A DNA stretch of 64,000 nt. Origin: Neisseria animaloris (GTDB taxonomy: Bacteria > Pseudomonadota > Gammaproteobacteria > Burkholderiales > Neisseriaceae). A model generated the notes under the pieces. That model saw nothing but the letters and a program-made list of their open reading frames with translations, was not told the origin of the DNA and ran no database searches. The stretch is from contig NZ_LR134440.1 of assembly GCF_900637855.1 (NCBI RefSeq), forward strand, positions 1,488,001-1,552,000, read 5' to 3'. The position numbers and the translations under genes are program-made. This document shows, piece by piece, positions 48,376 through 60,479 of the stretch; positions within the stretch are counted from its first letter, which is position 1, and each line of letters begins with the position of its first letter.

Positions 48376-49416
48376 TTAGATAATCATATCGCTGTTATGC
48401 GCTTTGCTGCGGGCCGTTTCAGGAGAAATAACGCCTTGGCGCACGAGGTTTTGCAAAGCTTGGTCGAGAGTCTGCATGCCGTGGGCCTGGCCGGTTTGCA
48501 GTGCCGAATTGATCTGGGCGATTTTGTTTTCGCGGATCAAGTTGCGCACGGCGGCGGTGGATACCAAGATTTCATGCGCAGCCACACGACTGTTGCCGTC
48601 TCGGGTTTTTAACAGCGTTTGAGAAATAACGGCGCGCAGCGATTCGGAAAGCATGGAGCGTACCATTTCTTTTTCGCCGGCAGGGAAAACGTCGACGATA
48701 CGGTCAACAGTTTTGGCGGCACCGGTGGTGTGTAGGGTACCGAATACCAAGTGGCCGGTTTCGGCGGCGGTGAGCGCCAGACCGATGGTTTCGGGGTCGC
48801 GCATCTCACCCACCAGAATTACGTCGGGGTCTTCACGGAGAGCCGATTTCAAAGCATTGGCGAAACTGTGTGTGTGCTGGTGCAGTTCGCGCTGGTTGAT
48901 TAGGGACTTTCTACTTTCATGCACAAATTCGATTGGGTCTTCGATGGTGAGGATGTGTGCGGGTTGGGTGTCGTTGATGTAGTTGATCATGGCTGCCAGC
49001 GTGGTGGATTTACCCGAACCGGTAGGGCCAGTTACCAACACCAAGCCGCGCGGATTATCGGCGATTTTTTGGAAAATACGCGGAGCTTTCAGGTCTTCCA
49101 GAGTCAATACGTTGCTGGGAATAGTACGGAATACTGCGGCAGGACCGCGGTTGGTGGTAAATGCGTTCACACGGAAACGGGCTACGTTGGGCAGCTCGAA
49201 AGAAAAGTCCACTTCCAGATTTTGCTGGTACACTTTGCGTTGATAGTCGTTCATCACCGAAGTAATCATATTGCCCACTTCGTCGCTGCCCATTTCGGGC
49301 AGATTGATGCGTCGCACGTCGCCGTGTACGCGGATCATCGGTGGCAGGTCTGAGCTAAGGTGGAGGTCGGATGCTTTGTTTTTGACACCAAACGCGAGTA
49401 AGTCGGTAATTTGCAT
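48376..49416 (-). CDS. pilT: Type IV pilus retraction ATPase PilT
   Basis: This 346-residue hexameric ATPase powers pilus retraction, twitching and DNA uptake. It has the N-terminal PAS-like domain starting MQITDLLAFGVKNKASDLHL, Walker A VTGPTGSGKSTTLAAM, the Asp-box EDPIEFVHES, Walker B DVILVGEMRDPETI, the His box GTLHTTGAAKTVDRIVDVFP and the PilT-specific AVRNLIRENK. Pilus retraction underlies uptake of the DUS-tagged DNA that dominates this genome. It is divergent from yggS. Confidence 0.96.
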   Translation of the reverse strand: MQITDLLAFGVKNKASDLHLSSDLPPMIRVHGDVRRINLPEMGSDEVGNMITSVMNDYQRKVYQQNLEVDFSFELPNVARFRVNAFTTNRGPAAVFRTIPSNVLTLEDLKAPRIFQKIADNPRGLVLVTGPTGSGKSTTLAAMINYINDTQPAHILTIEDPIEFVHESRKSLINQRELHQHTHSFANALKSALREDPDVILVGEMRDPETIGLALTAAETGHLVFGTLHTTGAAKTVDRIVDVFPAGEKEMVRSMLSESLRAVISQTLLKTRDGNSRVAAHEILVSTAAVRNLIRENKIAQINSALQTGQAHGMQTLDQALQNLVRQGVISPETARSKAHNSDMII

Positions 49417-49487
49417 AATGTGGCCTTGATTTTTTAAGTTAAAATTAAATAACCTGTTTAAGGTAAAAAAATAATGACGATTTAATC

Positions 49488-49524
49488 GGTATAGCCCGTT
49501 ATTTTAAATAGGTATAGCCTGTTA
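49488..49524. repeat. Tandem 14-base direct repeats between pilT and yggS
   Basis: GGTATAGCCCGTTA at 49488-49501 and GGTATAGCCTGTTA at 49511-49524 differ in one base and are spaced 23 bases start to start, about two helical turns. The site is in a divergent promoter gap, so a regulator could bind both on one DNA face. Confidence 0.55.
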
Positions 49525-49587
49525 AACCAAGTAAAAATTTAATTATTTTTGCTAACAAGCCAAAAACGGCACAATACGGAAACAATC

Positions 49588-50280
49588 ATGACAAGCCTGC
49601 AACACAATTACCAAACTGTATTGTCTGAAATCACCCAAACCGAAGTGGCTGCACACCGCAAACCGGGCGGCACCAAACTTGTGGCGGTCAGTAAAACTTT
49701 CCCCGCAAGCGATATCCGCAAAGTGTATGACGCAGGGTGTCGTGATTTCGGTGAAAACTATATTCAGGAATGGTATGAGAAAACTGAAGAGCTGGCCGAT
49801 TTGCCCGATATCGTTTGGCATGTTATCGGCGATATCCAGTCGAACAAAACCAAATATGTGGCCGAACGAGCGGATTGGGTGCATACCATAGGCCGTCTGA
49901 AAACCGCCCAGCGTTTAAGTGCCCAAAGGCCGTCTGAAAAGCCGCCTCTGCAAGTGTGTATTGAAGTCAATATTGCCGCCGAACCGAACAAACACGGCGT
50001 TGCGCCCGAAGAAGCGGTTACGCTGGCCGTCGAAGTGGCAAAGCTGCCGAATATACAAGTACGCGGCTTGATGTGTGTGGCCAAGGCCGGCAGCAGCGAT
50101 GAAGAATTGCGGCGGCAGTTCGGCAGAATGCGGCAGCTTTTGGCCGATTTGAATGAGGCAGGTATTGCGGCGGATGTCTTGTCGATGGGGATGTCCGCCG
50201 ATATGGAGATTGCCGTTGAATGTGGTGCGACGCATGTGCGGGCAGGCAGTGCGATTTTCGGCCGGCGCGATTACCGTTGA
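49588..50280 (+). CDS. YggS/PLPBP family pyridoxal phosphate-binding protein
   Basis: This 230-residue protein is of the YggS (PLP homeostasis) family, a TIM barrel like the N-terminal domain of alanine racemase. The PLP Lys is in KLVAVSKTFPASDIRK near residue 30, and further blocks are FGENYIQEW, WHVIGDIQSNK and MGMSADMEIAVECGATHVRAGSAIFG. The start MTSLQHNYQTV is chosen for GGAA upstream. Two DUS copies lie inside. It precedes proC, its frequent neighbour, after a 443-base gap. Confidence 0.92.
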   Translation: MTSLQHNYQTVLSEITQTEVAAHRKPGGTKLVAVSKTFPASDIRKVYDAGCRDFGENYIQEWYEKTEELADLPDIVWHVIGDIQSNKTKYVAERADWVHTIGRLKTAQRLSAQRPSEKPPLQVCIEVNIAAEPNKHGVAPEEAVTLAVEVAKLPNIQVRGLMCVAKAGSSDEELRRQFGRMRQLLADLNEAGIAADVLSMGMSADMEIAVECGATHVRAGSAIFGRRDYR

Positions 50281-50723
50281 GAAACTAAAAGGCCGTCTGA
50301 AACCATAATAACGTTTCAGGAAACCCTAATGCCGGAAGACTAAAGTATCGGCTTGGCAGGCGTATTATTCGCAAGCGGGATGTTTTCAGACGGCCACAGT
50401 GGAAATACTTGCCGCGTTGTTGGTTTGTAGGCATTTCGGCCTGATTCAGCAAAACGGCCAAGCCGTCGAAATAAAGGCTGAGGTAAAGCAGCGTTTCAAA
50501 TGTTGGAAAACAGTTTCAAAAAACAAGGCCGTCTGAAAATCCGTTTTGAAAGGATGAGAAAGTAATCCGTACAGGTTGTTTTTGGCAGTCGGTGGGTTTT
50601 AAGCAGGTCGGCAAAACTTGGTTCATTTTAGAACACTACTCCCAATACGGTTTACCGTATCGAGAAAATTATTGATTAGAGATTTCAGACGGCCTGAAAT
50701 CAGTTATAGATAGAAAGAAAACC
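50281..50723. other. Long gap between yggS and proC with possible gene remnant
   Basis: The gap holds four DUS copies (about 50290, 50386, 50526 and 50681) and an open frame of 68 codons at 50330-50536 without a start codon, reading protein-like text such as VEILAALLVCRHFGLIQQNG and ending in a DUS stop. It may be the relic of a small gene. Nothing else is recognisable. Confidence 0.45.
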
Positions 50724-51518
50724 ATGAATATCTACTTTTTAGGCGGCGGCAATATGGCAGCGGCAATCGCAGGCAGATTGGTTAAAGAGGAGGGGTATCA
50801 TGTCCACATTACCAACCGAGGTGCGGAAAAGCGCGAAAAGCTGAAGCAGGAGTTAGGTGTCGCCGTATCGGAAAAACTACCTGAATTAAACGCAGATAAT
50901 GTATTGATACTGGCAGTCAAACCTCAAGACATGCAGGCTGCATGTATTAATGTGCAAACCAATGGCGCGTTGGTGCTGTCGGTGGCAGCCGGTTTGAGCG
51001 TGGAGACTTTAAGCCGTTATTTAAACGGCACACGCCGAATCATAAGAGTGATGCCCAATACTCCCGGCCGTATCGGTTTGGGTGTATCGGGTATGTTTGC
51101 CGCAGAAGGGGTAAGTGAAGAGGATAAACAAATTGCCGCAAGAATCATGAGTGCAACGGGCCAGATTGTATGGCTCGAAGAAGAAGACAGGATACATGCC
51201 ATTACCGGCATCAGCGGCAGCGGCCCCGCTTATGTATTCTATCTTTTAAATGCTTTAAAAGAAGCCGCCGGGCAACAAGGGTTTCAGCCTGAGGAAGCAC
51301 ATCGGCTGAGTTTGGCAGTTTTCAAAGGTGCGGTAGCTTTAGCCGAACAAACCGGAGAAGATTTTACTTTGCTGCAACAAAATGTTACTTCCAAAGGCGG
51401 TACCACACATGAAGCAATAGAAACCTTTAAAGCACATCAGATTACCGAAGGTATTAATGCCGGCGTACAAGCGTGTATCGTACGTTCGCGAGAGATAGAA
51501 AAACAATTCCGATCATAA
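50724..51518 (+). CDS. proC: Pyrroline-5-carboxylate reductase
   Basis: This 264-residue enzyme reduces pyrroline-5-carboxylate to proline with NAD(P)H. The Rossmann motif is FLGGGNMAAAIAGRL at the N terminus, and the family signature is GSGPAYVFYLLNAL with the later VTSKGGTTHEAIETF. AGAAAGAAAACC precedes the ATG. yggT follows after only 16 bases, which contain a DUS, so the two are probably cotranscribed. Confidence 0.95.
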   Translation: MNIYFLGGGNMAAAIAGRLVKEEGYHVHITNRGAEKREKLKQELGVAVSEKLPELNADNVLILAVKPQDMQAACINVQTNGALVLSVAAGLSVETLSRYLNGTRRIIRVMPNTPGRIGLGVSGMFAAEGVSEEDKQIAARIMSATGQIVWLEEEDRIHAITGISGSGPAYVFYLLNALKEAAGQQGFQPEEAHRLSLAVFKGAVALAEQTGEDFTLLQQNVTSKGGTTHEAIETFKAHQITEGINAGVQACIVRSREIEKQFRS

Positions 51519-51534
51519 AGAAGGCCGTCTGAAA

Positions 51535-52092
51535 ATGTTACCCAAACTGCTGATGTTACTTGCCGATAGCATGGCAATCGTATGTTTGTCTCGCTGTTTG
51601 TTGCAATGGGCAAAACTCGATTTCAGGCACCCGTTGGCACAATTTTGTATGCAGACGACAGATTGGCTGGTAAAGCCTTTACGTAAAGCCACTCCACCGT
51701 TAGGACAGTGGGACAGCGCCTGTATCTTAGCCTGTATACTATTGTATTACTTAGTATTTACAGTTTTATCGTTATTGGCTCTTCCTGAAGGGTTCGGCAT
51801 CAAAGTTATCGCTGCCAATTTGTTTCTTACTGTATTGAATTTATTCAAGGCTGTTGCTTACGTATTATTTATCGGTTTACTGTTGCGCATGATTTTGAGT
51901 TTTAACAATCCTTATTCTTCTTTGCAAGTATCTTTGCATAAAATTTTTGAACCATTATCCAAGCCGTTTGTCTTTCTACAATTCAGACGCTACAACTTTT
52001 CAGGTAGTGTGTTGGTATTAATACTGTGGATCTGGTTAAGTGTAATCTTGCCACAGTTGATTGCTAAGTTGAATTTATGGCTGTTAAACTGA
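51535..52092 (+). CDS. YggT family membrane protein
   Basis: This 185-residue integral membrane protein has two YggT repeats, each with paired hydrophobic helices (about residues 1-22 and 60-85, then 100-125 and 155-180). The YggT loop pattern appears as DWLVKPLRKATPP in the first repeat and EPLSKPFVFLQ in the second. YggT proteins commonly sit behind proC or yggS and are linked to cell division or osmotic tolerance in some bacteria; the role here is not shown. The ATG directly follows a DUS. Confidence 0.9.
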   Translation: MLPKLLMLLADSMAIVCLSRCLLQWAKLDFRHPLAQFCMQTTDWLVKPLRKATPPLGQWDSACILACILLYYLVFTVLSLLALPEGFGIKVIAANLFLTVLNLFKAVAYVLFIGLLLRMILSFNNPYSSLQVSLHKIFEPLSKPFVFLQFRRYNFSGSVLVLILWIWLSVILPQLIAKLNLWLLN

Positions 52093-52304
52093 TTTATCAA
52101 CGAATTAAGGAAATTGACAGGCCGTCTGAAAACGAAAGTGCCAGATGAAATTATTCTTAACATAACCGTATACTGAAATTCATGTTATGATGCCGCTCGC
52201 CTAAAAAAATATTGATTAATTTGTCGAAAAATCAACAATAAGCCTATGATGGCAGACTTTAATATTTAAAGTCTTTAATACTAACTGGGAAAGAAAGAAC
52301 GACT

Positions 52305-52721
52305 ATGGCAAAGCTGACAGAACAAGATATTCTCAACTGGAGTGGTCCGGAAGAAGATTACATGAATGCAGATCAACTGGCCTTTTTCCGAGAATTGTTG
52401 GTAAAGCTGCAAGACGAGCTGATTGAAAACGCCACTACTACTACAGGCCATCTGAAAGAACACGAGTCTGCTCCCGATCCTGCTGACCGAGCCACTCAAG
52501 AAGAAGAATATGCTCTTGAATTGCGTACTCGGGATCGCGAGCGCAAACTGTTGAACAAAATACAAGCATCTATACGTAAAATAGATGAAGGTGACTACGG
52601 ATTCTGCACAGATACCGGTGAACCTATCGGACTTAAGCGTTTGCTGGCACGTCCTACAGCCACTTTATCCGTAGAGGCTCAAGAGCGACGCGAGCAACTA
52701 AAAAAACAATTTGCGGATTAA
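52305..52721 (+). CDS. dksA: RNA polymerase-binding regulator DksA
   Basis: This 138-residue protein binds the secondary channel of RNA polymerase and, with ppGpp, tunes rRNA and amino-acid promoters. The coiled-coil tip DPADRATQEE keeps both key Asp residues. The C-terminal domain is unusual: where four Cys normally bind zinc it reads CTDT and LSVEAQ, so only one Cys remains. The fold may be held without zinc, as in DksA2-type proteins. GGGAAAGAAAG lies upstream. It sits immediately before an rrn operon, a target class of DksA. Confidence 0.94.
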   Translation: MAKLTEQDILNWSGPEEDYMNADQLAFFRELLVKLQDELIENATTTTGHLKEHESAPDPADRATQEEEYALELRTRDRERKLLNKIQASIRKIDEGDYGFCTDTGEPIGLKRLLARPTATLSVEAQERREQLKKQFAD

Positions 52722-52740
52722 AAAAGCAAACAAACAGTAA

Positions 52741-52775
52741 AATAAAGCCGCCTGTCATATTCAGGTGGCTTTATT
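52741..52775 (+). terminator. Intrinsic terminator of dksA
   Basis: A 14-base stem with one G-T pair (52741-52754 and 52762-52775) and a 7-base loop, followed by a T-rich stretch. It is not made of DUS copies. Confidence 0.85.
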
Positions 52776-52872
52776 TCATTTTGTTTTACATAGAGCAAAT
52801 CGTATGCTAAATAAAATTTCTTGATAAAACAGTGGTCTGTTTGTTTTTCGGTCGGATTTTTCTGCTGTGGGG

Positions 52873-52902
52873 TTGACGTTATTGGGGGAGGGCGGGTATA
52901 GT
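52873..52902 (+). promoter_or_regulatory. Probable rrn promoter
   Basis: TTGACG (52873-52878) and TATAGT (52897-52902) are separated by 18 bases, with a GC-rich start region after it, as in stringently controlled rRNA promoters. The start site would be near 52909, about 210 bases before 16S. Confidence 0.6.
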
Positions 52903-52994
52903 TCGGTTCTTCGCTGCTTCGGCGGTGTTTGAAAGCGAATATTCATTATAACAGATTTTGCGTTAGGCAGTATTGGTTGTGATGATGTTCGGGA

Positions 52995-53006
52995 CGCTCT
53001 TTAACA
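52995..53006 (+). promoter_or_regulatory. boxA antitermination element of the 16S leader
   Basis: CGCTCTTTAACA matches the boxA consensus that recruits NusB-NusE for rRNA antitermination. Confidence 0.8.
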
Positions 53007-53120
53007 GAACAGATTACCGATAAGTGTGAGTGCGATTGGGCCTCACACTGCGACAAAAACAGACAAGATAAATATCTTTGTCGGTTTCTTTGAAGCAGAC
53101 CAGAAGTTAAAGTTAGAGAT

Positions 53121-54665
<1,545 letters not shown>

Positions 54666-54763
54666 GAGAAAAAAGAGGTTTGGTCGCATTCACACTTATC
54701 GGTAAACTGTGTATTAAAGATGCAAGACTGGTTGGGAGAATCCCGACGAAGTTGGAGTAATCT

Positions 54764-54840
<77 letters not shown>

Positions 54841-54848
54841 AGAGATTG

Positions 54849-54924
54849 GGGGGCATAGCTCAGTTGGTAGAGCACCTGCTTTGCAAGCAGGGGGTCATCG
54901 GTTCGATCCCGTTTGCCTCCACCA
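54849..54924 (+). tRNA. tRNA-Ala (TGC anticodon)
   Basis: A 76-nt cloverleaf with acceptor GGGGGCA/TGCCTCC (one G-T pair), anticodon loop TTTGCAA, T arm GGTTCGATCCC and encoded CCA. It follows tRNA-Ile after eight bases. Confidence 0.97.
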
Positions 54925-55070
54925 AATACTTTGCAAATCAAAGTATTTTTGTTTGTCTTTAGTCTTTAGATGTTTGGCATCTGAATAGATAAAGATGAAG
55001 TAAAGAATATTTTAATTTGTGTAGGTTAGAGAAGGAAAAGTTTACTTATTCCTTTTTTTAAGAAGCGCAT

Positions 55071-55084
55071 CGATCTTTAACAAA
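55071..55084 (+). promoter_or_regulatory. boxA-like element before 23S
   Basis: CGATCTTTAACAAA resembles boxA and lies about 220 bases before 23S, where rRNA operons usually carry a second antitermination site. Confidence 0.6.
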
Positions 55085-55298
55085 TTGGAAAGCCGAAATC
55101 AACAAACAAAGACAATGTCGGCTTGCCGTAACAGGTAAGCCGCAGTATTTGGGTGATGATTGTATCGACCGGGCTGTGAAAGACAAAAGGCACAGTTCGG
55201 TACACAACAAGCAGTAAGTTTTATCAAAGTAGAGGCCTTTAAGTTGCGAAGGTAGTCAACACTGTAGCAACGAAGTCAAAAAGGTACTTCAAATGATA

Positions 55299-58185
<2,887 letters not shown>

Positions 58186-58337
58186 ATCATTTGAAGGACT
58201 TTTGCACCGTAGTGGGTGTTGAGGCTTCGAAAATAAAGCTTATATCAGTCTTGAAGACGATACCCATCACCGTTGATTGAAGAATAAAGAGAAGGGATGC
58301 ATTTCCCTGACGGCTTTCCCGATTTGTACAGTTTACG

Positions 58338-58451
58338 TCTGGCGGCCATAGCGAGTTGGTCCCACGCCTTCCCATCCCGAACAGGACCGTGAAACGACTC
58401 AGCGCCGATGATAGTGTGGATACCCATGTGAAAGTAGGTCACTGCCAGACA
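58338..58451 (+). rRNA. rrf: 5S ribosomal RNA
   Basis: About 114 nt, beginning TCTGGCGGCCATAGCGAGTT and ending in the complementary ACTGCCAGACA, with the conserved CCCATCCCGAACAG loop. Ends are placed to within three bases. Confidence 0.95.
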
Positions 58452-58460
58452 CTCATTGCT

Positions 58461-58493
58461 AACCCCTGATACTGAGAAGTATCGGGGGTTTTT
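58461..58493 (+). terminator. Intrinsic terminator of the rrn operon
   Basis: A 13-base stem with one wobble pair (58461-58473 and 58478-58490) and a 4-base loop, followed by T residues, just past 5S. Confidence 0.9.
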
Positions 58494-58699
58494 ACTTGGA
58501 GGGGAGGGACGTGGGTGTTGTCGCGGGAGGGCGACAGTGGGGGAGTGGGTCGGCAGCGTTGCGCTGAAAATGTTTGAGCGGGAGGGGAAATATGCTTATG
58601 ATAGCGCAGCTGTTTCTGCGATATGGAAGTATGTTTCCGGATTCGTGCGGTTATTGACAGCAATAAGATTATTTGAATTCATATTATGAAAGGGAAAAC

Positions 58700-58993
58700 A
58701 TGAAACGGTATGTATTGGCTCTGGTGGGTCTGCTGGTATCGGCGTGGTCGTTGGCGGCGGTGAACATCAATACGGCGACGGCGGAAGAATTGAAGGCACT
58801 GCCGGGAATCGGGCCGTCGAAGGCGGCGGCGATAGTGGAATACCGGACGCAGAACGGCAAGTTCAAGAGTGTGGACGAGTTGAAGAATGTAAAGGGAATC
58901 GGTGAGGGGATATTGTCGAAGCTGAAAGTGGAGGCGGTGGTATCCGGTCATGGATCGGCGAAAGGGAAGGCGCAGCCGGTGCTGAAGAAGTAA
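58700..58993 (+). CDS. comE: ComE/ComEA-like competence DNA-binding protein
   Basis: This 97-residue protein has a signal peptide (MKRYVLALVGLLVSAWSLAA) and one helix-hairpin-helix DNA-binding domain: VNINTATAEELKALPGIGPS, then AAAIVEYR and VKGIGEGILSKLK. ComE binds incoming DNA in the periplasm during transformation. The start at 58700 follows AAAGGG. In gonococcus identical comE copies stand behind each rRNA operon, and this position repeats that arrangement, so more copies probably exist elsewhere. A TTGACA lies at 58654-58659, but the nearest -10 is poorly spaced. Confidence 0.93.
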   Translation: MKRYVLALVGLLVSAWSLAAVNINTATAEELKALPGIGPSKAAAIVEYRTQNGKFKSVDELKNVKGIGEGILSKLKVEAVVSGHGSAKGKAQPVLKK

Positions 58994-59642
58994 GGAAGCC
59001 TGGAAGGATGTTGGGGCTGTGGGGGTGACTCCGCAGCCTTTGGCGTTTGTGGGAGAGGCCGATGTGGCAGGAAAGAGGGTGATAATGGAGGTTGGGAGGG
59101 ATAATGTCGTGGGTGTTGATGAAGTCCTGTCATGAAAGCGGGCTCAACACCCGACCTGACCGTATGGACAAAGCATGCAATATAGCGGCCTTATCCCGAA
59201 TTAGGCTGGCAGTTATTTATATTTTAGAGCATCGCTAGCTACATTCGGCAGGTGAAATAATATAGGATGCAGTATCCCGTTTAAGGCAGGACAAACCGAA
59301 GAAAATTTATTGGTGTGATTTTGTGTATTGGCAAAATATTTTTATGGTTGATACGATGATGGTAGAAATCGACAGTCATCCAAGTGGGTATGATTTTTAA
59401 ATTTTCTTTATGAGTAAAGTTGTTAGATATAATTTTTATAATAACAATAAGTACGATTTCTTTTGAGCCATAGTCAACAATAATAGTGTTAATTTTTCTT
59501 TCTTGAGAAAGAGAGATAAATAAAGACTATCACTTTTTTCATATATTTCTTCTCTGCTTACTTTAAAGTGCCGTGTATGAAGAAAAGTTTCCTATAAAGA
59601 AATCCGCTGATATACCGGTTGGAGAGAATGGTGTTTAGTTTT
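58994..59642. other. Gene-free region after comE
   Basis: About 650 bases, GC-rich at first and then AT-rich, without DUS. It holds a 9-base inverted repeat (GGGTGTTGA at 59111-59119 and TCAACACCC at 59144-59152) around a 24-base loop. No gene, RNA or insertion sequence is recognised. Confidence 0.5.
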
Positions 59643-60137
59643 TTATAGATTGTTTTCTTGCGATAGATTCTTATGCAATCGATACCAGCCGGTTAAACGG
59701 ACTATGCACAGGCAGGAGATTAAGGGGAGGCATATAGCGGTAATCAGGTAACGGGGATTATCGAAAGCGATAGTGTATTGTCCTTTCGCAAAGTTGATAG
59801 CAGCCCAAAACCATTCCCAAAGAGAAGGTAAGCTGAATGCCAATACAGCCAATAAACCTAAGGTACGAAAGATGCCGATAGGCAGGATTTGTTTTTGCAG
59901 TACAGAATGGTTGAGTTGTAATAAAACCATTAGCCCGAAGCCGATGATGAGGGTCATACCGCCGTTGGTTAAAACTTGTAGGCCACTGAATGCTATATCG
60001 GGCGATACAGGCAGGTTGTCTTTAACGGGCCGAGCTTGTTGGTGCAGGTTCAGGCTTTGTGATATGTTGAGAAAAAAACCGTATGCCATATCAGTAAGGA
60101 CAATCCATATCGGTAGAGAAGTGAGTATTCGTTTCAT
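59643..60137 (-). CDS. Small inner-membrane protein, unknown
   Basis: This 164-residue protein has four probable membrane helices: about residues 5-25, 53-76, 86-110 and 130-150. A polar loop between the first two (NLHQQARPVKDNLPVSPD) would lie outside if the N terminus is cytoplasmic. No family motif is evident. The minus-strand start at 60137 lies 343 bases from the divergent Slam gene. Codon use looks native. Confidence 0.65.
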   Translation of the reverse strand: MKRILTSLPIWIVLTDMAYGFFLNISQSLNLHQQARPVKDNLPVSPDIAFSGLQVLTNGGMTLIIGFGLMVLLQLNHSVLQKQILPIGIFRTLGLLAVLAFSLPSLWEWFWAAINFAKGQYTIAFDNPRYLITAICLPLISCLCIVRLTGWYRLHKNLSQENNL

Positions 60138-60479
60138 TGTAGACTTTTAACAAACGAAAAATGTAGTGTAATCATTTGGGTAAGTTTTGAATAGAGCGAA
60201 TGGGAAGGAAACGGGGCATTTCTGATGTTTTGTTTCAGACGGCTTCAGTATTAAGGCGGGCAGCACGTTCAATATACGACACTTTTCGATTAAAGCTGCC
60301 GGAAATTATGGGAAGGGGAGGAAATTTGTTAAAATACGTTTATTTATAATTTCCGAAGAATGATTTGCCGCTACGATTATTCCTTTGTTTTATATAATTG
60401 TTTTGGCTGAATCCTTCTTTATTTTTATTCCATTAAGGTCGTTTGAAAAGCTTTCGGACGGCCTTTCGGACACTTAAGT
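60138..60479. other. Divergent gap upstream of Slam
   Basis: About 340 AT-rich bases with two decayed DUS copies: one near 60232, and an imperfect facing pair at 60435-60465 that forms a hairpin 14 bases before the Slam ATG. No gene is seen. Confidence 0.55.
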
